A stretch of 64,000 nucleotides of DNA from positions 1,302,001 through 1,366,000 of the forward strand of contig NZ_VFMS01000001.1 in the NCBI RefSeq assembly GCF_006715165.1, read 5' to 3'. Positions 44,797-53,423 of this stretch are shown piece after piece; within the stretch, counting starts at the first letter, position 1, and every line of letters begins with the position of its first letter. The position numbers and the translations under genes were made by a program. The notes under the pieces were generated by a model. It had not been told where the DNA came from and made no database searches. It saw only the letters and a list, made by a program, of their open reading frames with translations. Source of the stretch: Arthrobacter sp. SLBN-122 (GTDB lineage Bacteria > Actinomycetota > Actinomycetes > Actinomycetales > Micrococcaceae).

Positions 44797-45672
44797 CTAC
44801 CGCGATGCCGTGGGAGAGGCCGACGACGAGGAGCCGCTGCCGGAGGACATCGTCGCCGACGAGGTGGACGAGGCAGTGGACGAGGCCGAGCTGCTCGGCG
44901 AGGATGTGCTTGCCGCACCGGCGGAACTGTTGGCGGTGGCGCTGGAGGTCGCGCTGCTTTCAGCCTTCTTCAACACGTCGTTGATGAGGTCCTCAAGCTC
45001 CTTCTGGTCCTGGTCGCCCAGGTCCGTGCCGCTCTTGGTGGCAACCACCAAAAGGCGGCCTTCGGCAGCGGAAACCTGCATCAGCTTCTGCTGGTCGTCG
45101 CCGCTGCGGGTGCTGACCGTGGCGAAGGTCATTTCAGCGTCAGTGTCCGCCTTCAGCTCCTGGCTGGAAACGTCGTACTTCTGGCCCAGCGCGGAGACCG
45201 AGAATTTGGCGCACTGGTTCATCTTGCCGCTGATGTCGCTCAGCGTCTTGACGGCGTCCGTGCCCTCGCTGCCGGACTGGGCGGACAGCGTGCGCGGCTG
45301 GTTGCCTTCGGAGAGCGCCACGGCCACGTCGCCGCTTTCCACCTTGTCCAGCAGGCCGGCGGTGGCAATGTCCTTGCAGTCCTTGGGATCAATGGTTGCC
45401 GTGCTCATCAGCAGGTTGGCGATGTTACCGCCCTGGTCAACCTGTTCCTTGGAGTAGAGCTTGAGTTCGTTCCCGCCGGCGTCCTTCTTGCCCGAGATGA
45501 GGTTGCGGAGCTCATCCTCCGAATACGCCTTGGCGTTCGCGGTCTGGGTGGGGGAAGGGGTCGCGGATGTGGTCGTGCTTGACGGGGTGGCAGTACCGCC
45601 GCCTCCTCCCGTGCAGCCGGCCAAGGCCAGCATCGCCGCAGTCACCACTCCAAGCGCAGAAACTTTTCGCAT
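44797..45672 (-). CDS. Lipoprotein with long Ser-rich C terminus
   Basis: A 291-residue exported lipoprotein. The signal MRKVSALGVVTAAMLALAGC ends in a good lipobox, LAGC. A Thr/Ser linker follows, then a folded domain of about 190 residues: DELRNLISGKKDAGGNELKL, CKDIATAGLLDKVESGDVAV and SGKMNQCAKFSVSALGQKY, a layout seen in actinobacterial DUF5642/LpqH-like sensor lipoproteins. The last 55 residues are almost only Ser, Ala and Thr. ATG 45672 is preferred because GGAGG lies at the right distance. A GCTTAG inverted repeat and a TAAGCATGCTG word sit just upstream. Function unknown. Confidence 0.85.
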   Translation of the reverse strand: MRKVSALGVVTAAMLALAGCTGGGGGTATPSSTTTSATPSPTQTANAKAYSEDELRNLISGKKDAGGNELKLYSKEQVDQGGNIANLLMSTATIDPKDCKDIATAGLLDKVESGDVAVALSEGNQPRTLSAQSGSEGTDAVKTLSDISGKMNQCAKFSVSALGQKYDVSSQELKADTDAEMTFATVSTRSGDDQQKLMQVSAAEGRLLVVATKSGTDLGDQDQKELEDLINDVLKKAESSATSSATANSSAGAASTSSPSSSASSTASSTSSATMSSGSGSSSSASPTASR

Positions 45673-45700
45673 CAGGATCAACCTCCGAAATAGACAGCAT

Positions 45701-45717
45701 GCTTAGTAGTTCTAAGC
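45701..45717. promoter_or_regulatory. Inverted repeat upstream of the Ser-rich lipoprotein gene
   Basis: GCTTAG (45701-45706) and CTAAGC (45712-45717) form a 6-bp inverted repeat with a 5-base spacer. The TAAGCATGCTG word (minus strand, 45695-45705) abuts it; the same word occurs at 30784. Confidence 0.4.
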
Positions 45718-45933
45718 GTAAAGGGTGATGGGCGGGGACGGAAATAACAGAACGGTTTCAAAACAGGCGTGATGGCTGGGGTGGCCGCAGGTCAGGCGGG
45801 GGAATGCCCCGATGGTGGGCTGACGCCCGGCCCGGCAACAAAGGTGGCCTGGCGGCGCCGACAGCCCCCGCCTATGGAATAATCCAAGCAGGTGGTCCGT
45901 ACCGGACTGATCCAGCAGCAGGAGGGGCCTCAA

Positions 45934-46686
45934 TTGTCCGCCATATCAAGGGGCGCCGCCGGAGCGGCGGCCATGGCCATCAATAACACCCAGGTCCCCA
46001 AGCACGAGCAGCTGCGGCTGATCATACTCAAGCTCGCCAAAGAGGAACTGGAGCCCGGAGCCCGGCTTCCCAGCGAGCGGACGCTCATGGACTCTTACGG
46101 TGTAAGCCGCATCACAGTCCGCGCTGCCATCGGCCGCCTGGTCAATGAGGGGCACCTGGTCCGGGTTCCGGCGAAGGGTACCTTCGTGGCGGATTCCGCA
46201 GTGCAGTCAACGCTCCACCTGGCCTCGTTCACGCAGGAAATGGAGGCGATGGGACACGTGCCCAGCACGGTGGTGCTGGTGGCCGAGGCGGGCACTGCCC
46301 CCACGGATACGGCCGAGGCGCTCAGCCTGCCACCGAGCTCAGAGGCCATCCACTTGAAGCGCCTCCGCCTTGCAGACGGCCGGCCGGTCAGCGTGGATGA
46401 CGCCTGGTACAACCCCGAGCATGCCCGCGGACTTCTGGATATCGACCTGACAGGCTCGGTTTACAAAGCCCTCGCCGCGCAGTTCGGGCACCAGATCGAC
46501 AGGGCCCGGCAGAGCGTGAGGTCCGAGGGCGCCCCCGCGGATGTGGGGGCGCTCCTCGGAACCGGCACAGGGGCGCCGGTGCTGGCCTTCGACCGGGTGT
46601 CCTATTCAGGGCCCCTTGCCATCGAACATTCCCGCTCGTGGTACCGCTCCGACCGCTACTCCCTGAACATGGAAGTCCGGCTCTAG
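45934..46686 (+). CDS. dasR: GntR/HutC-family regulator, DasR-like
   Basis: A 250-residue repressor of the HutC branch, probably controlling N-acetylglucosamine uptake and use in response to amino sugar phosphates. The winged helix is PGARLPSERTLMDSYGVSRI with TVRAAIGRLVNEGHLVRVP and KGTFVAD. The C-terminal effector (UTRA) domain starts near STLHLASFTQEMEAMG and ends FDRVSYSGPLAIEHSRSWYR. The TTG at 45934 is six bases after AGGAGGGG and is preferred to upstream in-frame starts. Its neighbours are all GlcNAc genes: PTS EIIA, EIIB, EIIC, nagB and nagA. A dre-like operator lies upstream of the EIIC gene, and a looser TGGTCCGTACCG element lies in its own promoter region near 45893, which could give autoregulation. 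Confidence 0.88.
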   Translation: MSAISRGAAGAAAMAINNTQVPKHEQLRLIILKLAKEELEPGARLPSERTLMDSYGVSRITVRAAIGRLVNEGHLVRVPAKGTFVADSAVQSTLHLASFTQEMEAMGHVPSTVVLVAEAGTAPTDTAEALSLPPSSEAIHLKRLRLADGRPVSVDDAWYNPEHARGLLDIDLTGSVYKALAAQFGHQIDRARQSVRSEGAPADVGALLGTGTGAPVLAFDRVSYSGPLAIEHSRSWYRSDRYSLNMEVRL

Positions 46687-46696
46687 AAACAAACCC

Positions 46697-47155
46697 CTAG
46701 TCCAGCGAGAACAGCTCCTGGCCGGCGGTGACAGTGCCGGCTCCAGTGAGCGTTGCCACGTCCGGCTTCGTGTCGAGGACGACGACGGGACTCACCATCG
46801 AGTAACCGGCCGCGAGGGCGGCGGTGGGATCGACGCGCATGACGGCAGCGCCGGCGTCGACAGTGTCGCCTTGGGCAATCAGCAGCTTAAAGCCATCGCC
46901 TTTGAGCTTGACCGTGTCGATGCCCACATGGGTGAGCACACCGCGCCCTGAGGACTCAACCACTACAAAGGCATGTGGCAGCAGCTTGATCACCTTTCCC
47001 GCGACCGGGGAGACGACGTCGAACATCTCGCCTGCCGGCGGTTCCACTGCGGCGCCGGAACCCACCATCTGGCCGGCGAAAACAGGGTCGGGGACTTCGG
47101 CAAGGGGAACTACGGTACCGGCGATGGGTGCCAGCACCACCAGGGACTGTGCCAC
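46697..47155 (-). CDS. PTS glucose/GlcNAc-type EIIA component
   Basis: A 152-residue single-domain EIIA of the glucose family. The active-site histidine lies in GRGVLTHVGIDTVKLKG, and DPVFAGQMVGSGAAVEPPAG and SPVAGKVIKLLPHAFVVVES form the rest of the beta-sandwich. It passes phosphate from HPr to EIIB. The GTG start at 47155 shares its first base with the last base of the EIIB stop (TAGTG), so the two genes are translationally coupled. It is convergent with the DasR-like regulator, with 10 bases between the stops. Confidence 0.93.
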   Translation of the reverse strand: MAQSLVVLAPIAGTVVPLAEVPDPVFAGQMVGSGAAVEPPAGEMFDVVSPVAGKVIKLLPHAFVVVESSGRGVLTHVGIDTVKLKGDGFKLLIAQGDTVDAGAAVMRVDPTAALAAGYSMVSPVVVLDTKPDVATLTGAGTVTAGQELFSLD

Positions 47156-47385
47156 TAGAGGAGGTCCTCGATGTCTTCGGCCAGGGTGTCGGCCTCGGGG
47201 CCAACGATGACTTGGACAGCCGTGCCGGAGGCCAGCACGCCGTGGGCTCCGGCGGCCTTCAGGGAGGCCTCGTTCACGAGGGAACCATCCTTAACCTCAG
47301 TGCGAAGGCGGGTAATGCAGGCTTCAATCTCCACGATGTTGCCGGCTCCGCCCAGTCCTTCAATGATCTTTTCTGCTTTGGACAT
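47155..47385 (-). CDS. PTS glucose/GlcNAc-type EIIB component
   Basis: A 76-residue stand-alone EIIB. The phosphorylated cysteine is in VEIEACITRLRTEV, the standard CxTRLR loop of glucose-family EIIB domains. It accepts phosphate from EIIA and passes it to the sugar bound by EIIC. The ATG at 47385 follows AAAGGGCAGCC. The gene is divergent from the EIIC gene, a split arrangement of components that also occurs in streptomycetes. Confidence 0.93.
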   Translation of the reverse strand: MSKAEKIIEGLGGAGNIVEIEACITRLRTEVKDGSLVNEASLKAAGAHGVLASGTAVQVIVGPEADTLAEDIEDLL

Positions 47386-47544
47386 GGCTGCCCTTTCTGA
47401 CGGTGCCCGCTCGGAGCACTGCTTCCTCACCGGGGCCGGCGGCCCAAGTGCGACCAATTATGGCTTCCACCACCGGCCATTTTGAATGGCCCGGCAGAAT
47501 TTCCCATTGCCTTGACAGGCGCTCGTGGGATGGATCACACTGAA

Positions 47545-47558
47545 CTGGTCATAACCAG
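47545..47558. promoter_or_regulatory. DasR-type (dre) operator upstream of the EIIC gene
   Basis: CTGGTCATAACCAG has perfect CTGGT/ACCAG arms with a four-base centre, close to the known dre consensus bound by DasR. It lies in the divergent EIIB/EIIC region, 60 bases from the EIIC start. Confidence 0.65.
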
Positions 47559-47617
47559 ACAGTACCGGCTGGAACCCCTCCTTTACAAGCCCCACCAGAA
47601 CCCGCAAAGGTGCAACC

Positions 47618-48868
47618 ATGTCAACATCCGAGACCGCCGCCTTGGCTCCCGAAAAGAAGCCAAACAAGGCGTTTGCCACACTGCAGCGCCTGGGCCGCAC
47701 CCTGATGCTGCCCATCGCTGTTCTTCCCGCCGCAGGCATCCTGCTGCGCATTGGCCAGGCCGACCTGCTTGGGGCCATCCCTGGATTTGAAGGCGGCGCC
47801 GCCGTCATTTCCGCAGCCGGCAATGCCGTTTTCACTTGGCTGCCGCTCATTTTTGCAGTGGGCATCGCCATCGGCTGGGCCAAGAAGGCCGATGGTTCCA
47901 CTGCTTTGGCCGCCGTCGTGGGCTACATGGTGATCGACGGCGTCTTCAAGGCCATGTCCCCGCTGGTCCTGGCCGGACAGGTTGATCCGGCCGGAAAGCA
48001 AGCAATGATCAACTACGGCGTCCTGGCCGGCATTGTGGTGGGCCTGCTCTCCGCCACACTGTGGCAGCGGTTCTACCGCACAAAACTGCCGGACTTCCTT
48101 GGCTTCTTCAGCGGCCGCCGCTTGGTGCCCATCCTGACCTCCGTCTCCAGCCTGGTAGCCGGCGTCGTCCTGGCCTTGGCCTACCCCCTTTTCAACGCCG
48201 GCCTTTCCGCGGTGGGCCAGGCCGTGGCCAGCAACGCTGTTGCCGGCGGCGGCATCTACGGCTTCGCAAACCGCATGCTGATCCCCGCCGGCCTGCACCA
48301 CATCCTGAACTCCGGCGTTTGGTTCCTTATCGGCGACTACACCGACGCCTCGGGCCACCTGGTCCGCGGTGACCTCAACCGCTTCTTCGCCGGGGACCCC
48401 AGCGCGGGCATCTTCATGACCGGTTTCTTCCCCATCATGATGTTCGGCCTGCCTGCAGCAGCACTTGCCATTTGGCGGCACGCCAAGCCCTCGCAGAAGA
48501 AAATCGTGGGCGGCATCATGCTCTCCACCGCGCTGACCGCTTTCTTCACCGGCATCACCGAACCGCTTGAGTACTCCTTTATGTTCGTGGCCTTCCCGCT
48601 CTACATCGTCCACGCCGCCCTGACCGGAACGTCCATGGCGCTGGTCAACGCGCTGGGAATCCATCACGGGTTCACGTTCTCTGCAGGCCTGATCGACTTC
48701 GTCCTCAACTTCGGCAAATCACAGAACGGCTGGCTGCTCATCCCCATAGGACTGGGCTACGCCGCGATCTACTACTTCCTCTTCTCCTTCGTCATCAAGC
48801 ACTGGAACCTGCGCACCCCTGGCCGCGAGGACGACGAAGTCACCGTGGAGACCGACGCCGCCAAGTAG
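47618..48868 (+). CDS. PTS N-acetylglucosamine/glucose-type EIIC permease
   Basis: A 416-residue membrane permease domain that binds and transports the sugar while it is phosphorylated. It has about ten hydrophobic segments, the family's [19 protein letters not shown] opening, [32 protein letters not shown] and the sugar-binding [19 protein letters not shown]. No EIIB or EIIA domain is attached. Context with nagA, nagB and the DasR-like regulator makes GlcNAc the likely substrate. A dre-like operator precedes it. nagB follows after 56 bases, so they may form one transcript. Confidence 0.93.
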   Translation: MSTSETAALAPEKKPNKAFATLQRLGRTLMLPIAVLPAAGILLRIGQADLLGAIPGFEGGAAVISAAGNAVFTWLPLIFAVGIAIGWAKKADGSTALAAVVGYMVIDGVFKAMSPLVLAGQVDPAGKQAMINYGVLAGIVVGLLSATLWQRFYRTKLPDFLGFFSGRRLVPILTSVSSLVAGVVLALAYPLFNAGLSAVGQAVASNAVAGGGIYGFANRMLIPAGLHHILNSGVWFLIGDYTDASGHLVRGDLNRFFAGDPSAGIFMTGFFPIMMFGLPAAALAIWRHAKPSQKKIVGGIMLSTALTAFFTGITEPLEYSFMFVAFPLYIVHAALTGTSMALVNALGIHHGFTFSAGLIDFVLNFGKSQNGWLLIPIGLGYAAIYYFLFSFVIKHWNLRTPGREDDEVTVETDAAK

Positions 48869-48924
48869 CGTCACGCGCCTTCATCCTCATCTCCCGCAAC
48901 TGCAACCGGAAGCACCCAGACCGC

Positions 48925-49704
48925 ATGGAAATCATCATTCTCCCCACCCCTGCCGAGGTCGCCCGCGCGGCCGCGGACGCCGTCGAGGACCAGGTCCGCC
49001 GCGGCCCGTCCGTCCTGGGCCTGGCCACCGGGTCCACGCCACTGGGCACCTACCAGGAACTTATCGAACGGCACCGCAGAAGCGGCCTGAGCTTCGCAGA
49101 GGCCCAGGCGTTCCTGCTGGACGAATACGTGGGACTGTCCGCCGGGCATCCGCAGTCATACCACTCGGTCATCCGCGAGGAATTCACGGCAAGCGTGGAC
49201 TTCGGCGCCGACGCGGTGCATGGCCTGGACGGCATGGCGGAAGACCTGCAGGCCGAGGCAGAGCAGTACGAGGCGCGGATTGCAGCTGCGGGAGGGGTGG
49301 ATCTCCAGATCCTTGGCATCGGCACGGACGGGCACGTGGGCTTCAACGAACCGATGTCCTCGCTCGGCTCGCGCACCCGGATCAAGACCCTTACCCGCCA
49401 GACGCGCCAGGACAACGCCCGTTTCTTCGACTCCGCGGACGCCGTCCCGGACCACGTGCTGACCCAGGGGCTGGGCACCATCCGCGAAGCCCGGCACCTG
49501 CTGCTGCTCGCCATGGGCGAGGCCAAGGCCGAGGCCATCGCGGCCGCCGTCGAGGGCCCTGTCGCCGCCAACTGCCCCGCGTCGGCGCTCCAGCTGCACC
49601 CGCACGTCTCGGTCCTGGTGGACGAGGCCGCAGCCTCGCGGCTGACCCACCGGGACTACTACACGGACACCTTCGGACGGAAGCCGGCGTGGCAGGGGCT
49701 CTGA
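48925..49704 (+). CDS. nagB: Glucosamine-6-phosphate deaminase
   Basis: Converts glucosamine 6-phosphate to fructose 6-phosphate and ammonia, the last step of GlcNAc entry into glycolysis. The 259-residue protein shows the expected motifs: [19 protein letters not shown] (phosphate loop), [20 protein letters not shown] (the catalytic LDEY) and [20 protein letters not shown] (the GxGxDGHxxFNEP motif with catalytic His and Glu). No allosteric insertion was noticed. It leads the nagB-cutC-nagA series, with gaps of two and three bases. Confidence 0.96.
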   Translation: MEIIILPTPAEVARAAADAVEDQVRRGPSVLGLATGSTPLGTYQELIERHRRSGLSFAEAQAFLLDEYVGLSAGHPQSYHSVIREEFTASVDFGADAVHGLDGMAEDLQAEAEQYEARIAAAGGVDLQILGIGTDGHVGFNEPMSSLGSRTRIKTLTRQTRQDNARFFDSADAVPDHVLTQGLGTIREARHLLLLAMGEAKAEAIAAAVEGPVAANCPASALQLHPHVSVLVDEAAASRLTHRDYYTDTFGRKPAWQGL

Positions 49705-49706
49705 GC

Positions 49707-50486
49707 ATGGGCCAGGGCACACCCGCTGCTGTCCGCCGCCCGCAGCTGGAACTTGCCGTGGAAAACGGCGACGGCGTCCGGCTGGCCGCCGCCGTGGGCG
49801 CGGCCCGGGTTGAACTTTGCGCCGCCCTGGCGGAGACGGAGGGCATCACGCCAAGCATCGGCACCATCGAGCAGGCGTGCGGGCTGGGCCTTCCCGTCCA
49901 CGTCCTGGTGCGTCCGCGGCCGGGCAACTTCACCTATTCACCCGGCGAGCTCGATGTCATTGAGCGCGATGCCGCTGCGGCTTTGGGTGCCGGAGCCGCG
50001 GGCGTGGTGGTAGGTGTCCTGGCATCGGACGGCGGCCCGGATGTTCAGGCACTCCGGCGCGTCGTGGCAGCAGCGCGGGCCGTGAGGCCGGACGCCGAAG
50101 TCACGTTCCACCGCGCGTTCGACGCAGCCCTGGCCGCCGGCCTGGACCCCGCCGAGGCGCTCTCCCGGCTGGAGGAGGCCGGGGTGGACCGGGTCCTCAC
50201 CAGCGGTGGTGGCCTCGACTGCGCAGCAGGGTTGGAGATGCTTGGCAGGATTGTGAAGCAGGGACGCCGGAGTGCTCCCTCGGTCCAGATCATGGCAGGC
50301 GGGGGTGTCACCCTGGCGCTGGTACCGTCGCTCCTTGAAGCGGGAGTCCATGCCGTGCACACCTCGGCGCGGCCCCGGTACGGGGGCGGGGACCGGGCTG
50401 GCGCCGCAGACCACGGCCTGGCCGCCCGCATGGCTGCCGCCGTGTCCGCCGTGCCGCTGATGCAACCGACGAACGAAGGACAGTAA
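49707..50486 (+). CDS. cutC: CutC-family copper homeostasis protein
   Basis: A 259-residue TIM-barrel protein of the CutC family: QLELAVENGDGVRLAAAVGA, VELCAALAETEGITPSIGTI, VHVLVRPRPGNFTYSPGEL, TFHRAFDAA and VDRVLTSGGGLDCAAGLEML are the conserved blocks. The family was named for copper sensitivity in E. coli, but the real function is doubtful, and its placement between nagB and nagA here suggests a role linked to amino sugars. The start is ATG 49707, two bases after the nagB stop; an in-frame GTG at 49689 would overlap nagB. Confidence 0.9.
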   Translation: MGQGTPAAVRRPQLELAVENGDGVRLAAAVGAARVELCAALAETEGITPSIGTIEQACGLGLPVHVLVRPRPGNFTYSPGELDVIERDAAAALGAGAAGVVVGVLASDGGPDVQALRRVVAAARAVRPDAEVTFHRAFDAALAAGLDPAEALSRLEEAGVDRVLTSGGGLDCAAGLEMLGRIVKQGRRSAPSVQIMAGGGVTLALVPSLLEAGVHAVHTSARPRYGGGDRAGAADHGLAARMAAAVSAVPLMQPTNEGQ

Positions 50487-50489
50487 ACG

Positions 50490-51689
50490 ATGGGCAATGA
50501 ACTGTTTCTTCGCGGCCGTATTGTCACCGCATCGCTGGATATCGCGGACGGACTGGTGGCGGCCGACGGCGGCCTGGTCACCTTCGCGGGACCGGCGGAG
50601 GACTTCCCCGGGGTACTTCCGCCGGACGCAGCCGCCGGCCGCGTCCTGCTGCCGGGCCTGGTGGATGTGCACTGCCATGGCGCCTATGGTTCGGATTTCT
50701 CCGAGGGCGATCCCGACGGCGCGGAGCGTGCTGCACGCTACCTGCACAGCCGTGGAACCACCACGCTGGTGGCCAGCCTGGTCACCGGAGAGCCCGGCCA
50801 CCTGGTCCGGAACCTTGGGATGTTGCGGGAGCTGGCAAGCCTGGGGCTGATTGCCGGATCGCACCTGGAGGGCCCTTTCCTCTCGGGCCAGCAGTGTGGC
50901 GCGCACGATCCCGCCCTGCTCCTGGAACCAGATCCGGATGTGGTGGCCCGCATGCTGGCCGCAGCAGGGCCAACCTTGGCCTCCATGACGTTGGCGGCCG
51001 AGCTGCCCGGCGCCCCCGAACTTGCTGGCCAGCTCGCCGCCCGCGGCATCATTCCTTCGCTGGGCCACACCGCGGCGGACCATACGACGGCTTCAGCCTT
51101 CCTGGCGCGCGCGGCGGCGGCTTTGGACCCGTCCGGCGATTCCACCGGGAGGAACCGCCCGACGGTAACGCACTTGTTCAATGCCATGCCTTCCCTGCAC
51201 CACCGCTCCCCCGGCCCTGTCTCGGCCAGCCTCAGCGCGGCAAAAGCTGGAAAAGCAGTGGTGGAACTCATTGCCGATGGCGTGCACCTGGCCCCGGAAA
51301 CTATGAAGCTGGTGTTCGACCTTGTGGGTGCGGAGAACATCGCCCTGGTAACCGACGGGATGGCCGCCACCGGCCTGGACGACGGGCGGTACCGGCTGGG
51401 TTCCCTCTCGGTGACAGTCAGCGGAGGCGTGGCGCGCGTGGATGACACGGGGGCCATCGCCGGTGGTACCAGCACTTTGCTGGACGTCGTCCGGGCCACC
51501 GTTGCTGCTGGTGTTCCCCTGCGGGATGCGGTGACGTCCGCGACCGCCGTCCCCGCCGCCGTGCTGGGGCTTTCAGCCAAGGCAGGCGATCTGCGGCCCG
51601 GGATGCCCGCCGATGTGGTCCTGGTTGATCAGGACCTGAACCTGGCCGGGGTGCTGCGAAAGGGTGCTTGGGCCACCGCACCAAGCTGA
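50490..51689 (+). CDS. nagA: N-acetylglucosamine-6-phosphate deacetylase
   Basis: Removes acetate from GlcNAc 6-phosphate to give the NagB substrate. The 399-residue amidohydrolase has LLPGLVDVHCHGAYGSDFSE (metal ligands), the metal-binding Glu in GSHLEGPFLSGQQCGAH, PSLGHTAADH and THLFNAMPSLHHRSPG (His ligands), and the catalytic Asp in ALVTDGMAATGL. The N-terminal and C-terminal strands (LFLRGRIVTA, PADVVLVDQDLNLAGVLR) form the usual beta-sandwich. ATG 50490 lies three bases after the cutC stop, so the three genes form an operon. Confidence 0.96.
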   Translation: MGNELFLRGRIVTASLDIADGLVAADGGLVTFAGPAEDFPGVLPPDAAAGRVLLPGLVDVHCHGAYGSDFSEGDPDGAERAARYLHSRGTTTLVASLVTGEPGHLVRNLGMLRELASLGLIAGSHLEGPFLSGQQCGAHDPALLLEPDPDVVARMLAAAGPTLASMTLAAELPGAPELAGQLAARGIIPSLGHTAADHTTASAFLARAAAALDPSGDSTGRNRPTVTHLFNAMPSLHHRSPGPVSASLSAAKAGKAVVELIADGVHLAPETMKLVFDLVGAENIALVTDGMAATGLDDGRYRLGSLSVTVSGGVARVDDTGAIAGGTSTLLDVVRATVAAGVPLRDAVTSATAVPAAVLGLSAKAGDLRPGMPADVVLVDQDLNLAGVLRKGAWATAPS

Positions 51690-51766
51690 GCGGCCCGATA
51701 CGGCAGGTCCCGGTCGTCCTGGCCGGGGCTTGATGCCTGGGAACCGTAGTTCGCAGACCCAGTTGC

Positions 51767-52597
51767 CTATGCTGCCTCGGGCCCTCCCGCAATGCGGCGA
51801 CGAAGTGGGATCCGTTGAGCGCGCTCCCCGGCAGCCAGAGCCCGTAGCCGGGGCACAACCCCCATGGCCAGCGGCGGCCCGTGGCCGGGTGCCAGCAACC
51901 GGGGGCCCAGCTCCGCCAGGCGCGCAGCCGAGTCCTTTGACAGTTTCCAGTTCCACGTGGTGTACCGGGGCGGTCCGGACAGATCCGGCACCCCGAACAG
52001 GATTCCGCCGATCGAATTCAGGTTCACTGTCACAACAGCATCGCCGGTGATCAGGACGCCGTCGCTGGAGCGCCAATATGCTACATGCCCGGCGGTGTGG
52101 CCAGGGGTGGGGACGGCAGCCCACTCGGGCAGGCCAGGCACTTTCCCGTCCGGGGGAAGGCTCTGCACCACGTCGGTAATGTCGCCTGCCGCTTCTATCC
52201 GCCGGCGTGCCCGTGCCGGCAGGGACCACAGGAACGGGGCGATGAACCACCTGTCCAATGGCATGGAAAACTCAGGGATGTACCGCCCGGAAGCCATAGG
52301 CAGCTCGGCCTGGTGGACGAACACCGGGACGCCCCACAGCCGCGCCAGGGCTCCGGCTGCGCCGGAGTGGTCCGGATGGATGTGCGTCAGGAAGATGGCT
52401 GCGGGGGCGTTGCCGGGTCCGAGAATTCTTCCCACCGCAGCGCGCACCGGTTCCGCGCTGCCCGCCCATCCGCAATCAACCATCACCCACGCGGAACCGG
52501 ACCTCACCAAGTAGAGATTTGAGGCCATCGGCCCGGAACCTGTGGTCATGAGAATCACTCCGGAGGCAATCTCCCGTGGTTCCGAAATCCGCATCAT
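51767..52597 (-). CDS. MBL-fold metallo-hydrolase
   Basis: A 276-residue metallo-beta-lactamase-fold hydrolase. The zinc motif HxHxDH is FLTHIHPDHSGAAGALARLW, with further ligands in VPTPGHTAGHVAYW, GVLITGDAVV and LLAPGHGPPL. The substrate is unknown; members include glyoxalase II, lactonases and many others. A second MBL protein of similar length is at 59471 and shares the style VFVHQAELPMAS versus VLVHQGDARLAA, so the two may be distant paralogues. It is followed closely, on the same strand, upstream by the GyrI-like protein gene (7-base gap), so the two form an operon. Confidence 0.9.
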   Translation of the reverse strand: MMRISEPREIASGVILMTTGSGPMASNLYLVRSGSAWVMVDCGWAGSAEPVRAAVGRILGPGNAPAAIFLTHIHPDHSGAAGALARLWGVPVFVHQAELPMASGRYIPEFSMPLDRWFIAPFLWSLPARARRRIEAAGDITDVVQSLPPDGKVPGLPEWAAVPTPGHTAGHVAYWRSSDGVLITGDAVVTVNLNSIGGILFGVPDLSGPPRYTTWNWKLSKDSAARLAELGPRLLAPGHGPPLAMGVVPRLRALAAGERAQRIPLRRRIAGGPEAA

Positions 52598-52604
52598 CGC
52601 CCTC

Positions 52605-53240
52605 TCACACCACCGGGTGGCGAATCAGGGTGCGCAGCTTTTCCGGTGCACTGCGCCGGGGATCACCCAGGTAAATCTCGTGGTGGCGCCCCCGGACCTT
52701 TAGTCCGGCTTCCGTGATGGCAGCGTCCAGTCGCGCAATAGTGGGACCTTCGTCCGCGTAGGGACCGATATGGAGCACTTGGGCACATCGGCCTTCTTCC
52801 CAACGTTCGAAGCGGACCAACGCCAAGCCCGGAAGGCCTTTGGGACGGGAGTCGTCCAGGGCCCGTTCCAGAAAGGCTTCATCGATAGGTTCCGGCTGGA
52901 GCATCATGGCCTGCCAGCGCCATGACTCCCGGGCAATGCCTGATAGTCCCGTAAAGTTAGCGGCCACACCTTCCTCATTCTCCGCATGGTTCGGGTCCTC
53001 AAACCACCACAAGGCTTCCAGGGGCATTACTTTTGTCACCTCGCCGGACTGCTTCTTGAGCCCGAAGTGCGCTGCGTAGCTGACCGTAAACAGCGCCTGG
53101 ACCGCCTCGGCGAATGCCGGCCCGTCAGGGTCCCCCTGACCCTGGACAAGGGCGAAGAGCAGCGGAGGAACATCCACGAAGTCGACAGACCCCTTGCGTG
53201 TTTTATAGAGAGCCGCAACGTCCTGCCGAAGGTCACTCAC
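52605..53240 (-). CDS. GyrI-like small-molecule-binding domain protein
   Basis: A 211-residue stand-alone GyrI/AraC effector-binding-type protein. VDFVDVPPLLFALVQGQGDP at the start, and KVMPLEALWWFEDPN, QAMMLQPEPIDEAFLERAL, QVLHIGPYADEGPTIARLDA and GRHHEIYLGDPRRSAPEKLR in order, are the hallmarks of this family (YHMCT-like YIGPY and HHEIYL segments). Such proteins bind, and in some cases hydrolyse, hydrophobic or cationic toxins. The start chosen is the GTG at 53240 (VSDLRQDV); a longer form would begin with unrelated residues. It is 7 bases upstream of the MBL-fold gene. Confidence 0.85.
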   Translation of the reverse strand: MSDLRQDVAALYKTRKGSVDFVDVPPLLFALVQGQGDPDGPAFAEAVQALFTVSYAAHFGLKKQSGEVTKVMPLEALWWFEDPNHAENEEGVAANFTGLSGIARESWRWQAMMLQPEPIDEAFLERALDDSRPKGLPGLALVRFERWEEGRCAQVLHIGPYADEGPTIARLDAAITEAGLKVRGRHHEIYLGDPRRSAPEKLRTLIRHPVV

Positions 53241-53423
53241 CGTACATGCACTCCATTCGGCTGCCTTGGATGGAACGGCATGGAGAGCCCCGCCGCGGGA
53301 AGCCCAAAGCCTCCGGGGCCAAGCCAAAGCACGTGTGGCCCTGACAATGTCACTCCAATGGACCTCGCCATGAAGCCAGTTTTCCCCCGCCCTGGAGCAG
53401 CCAGTAGGGCCGAATGTCCTTCT

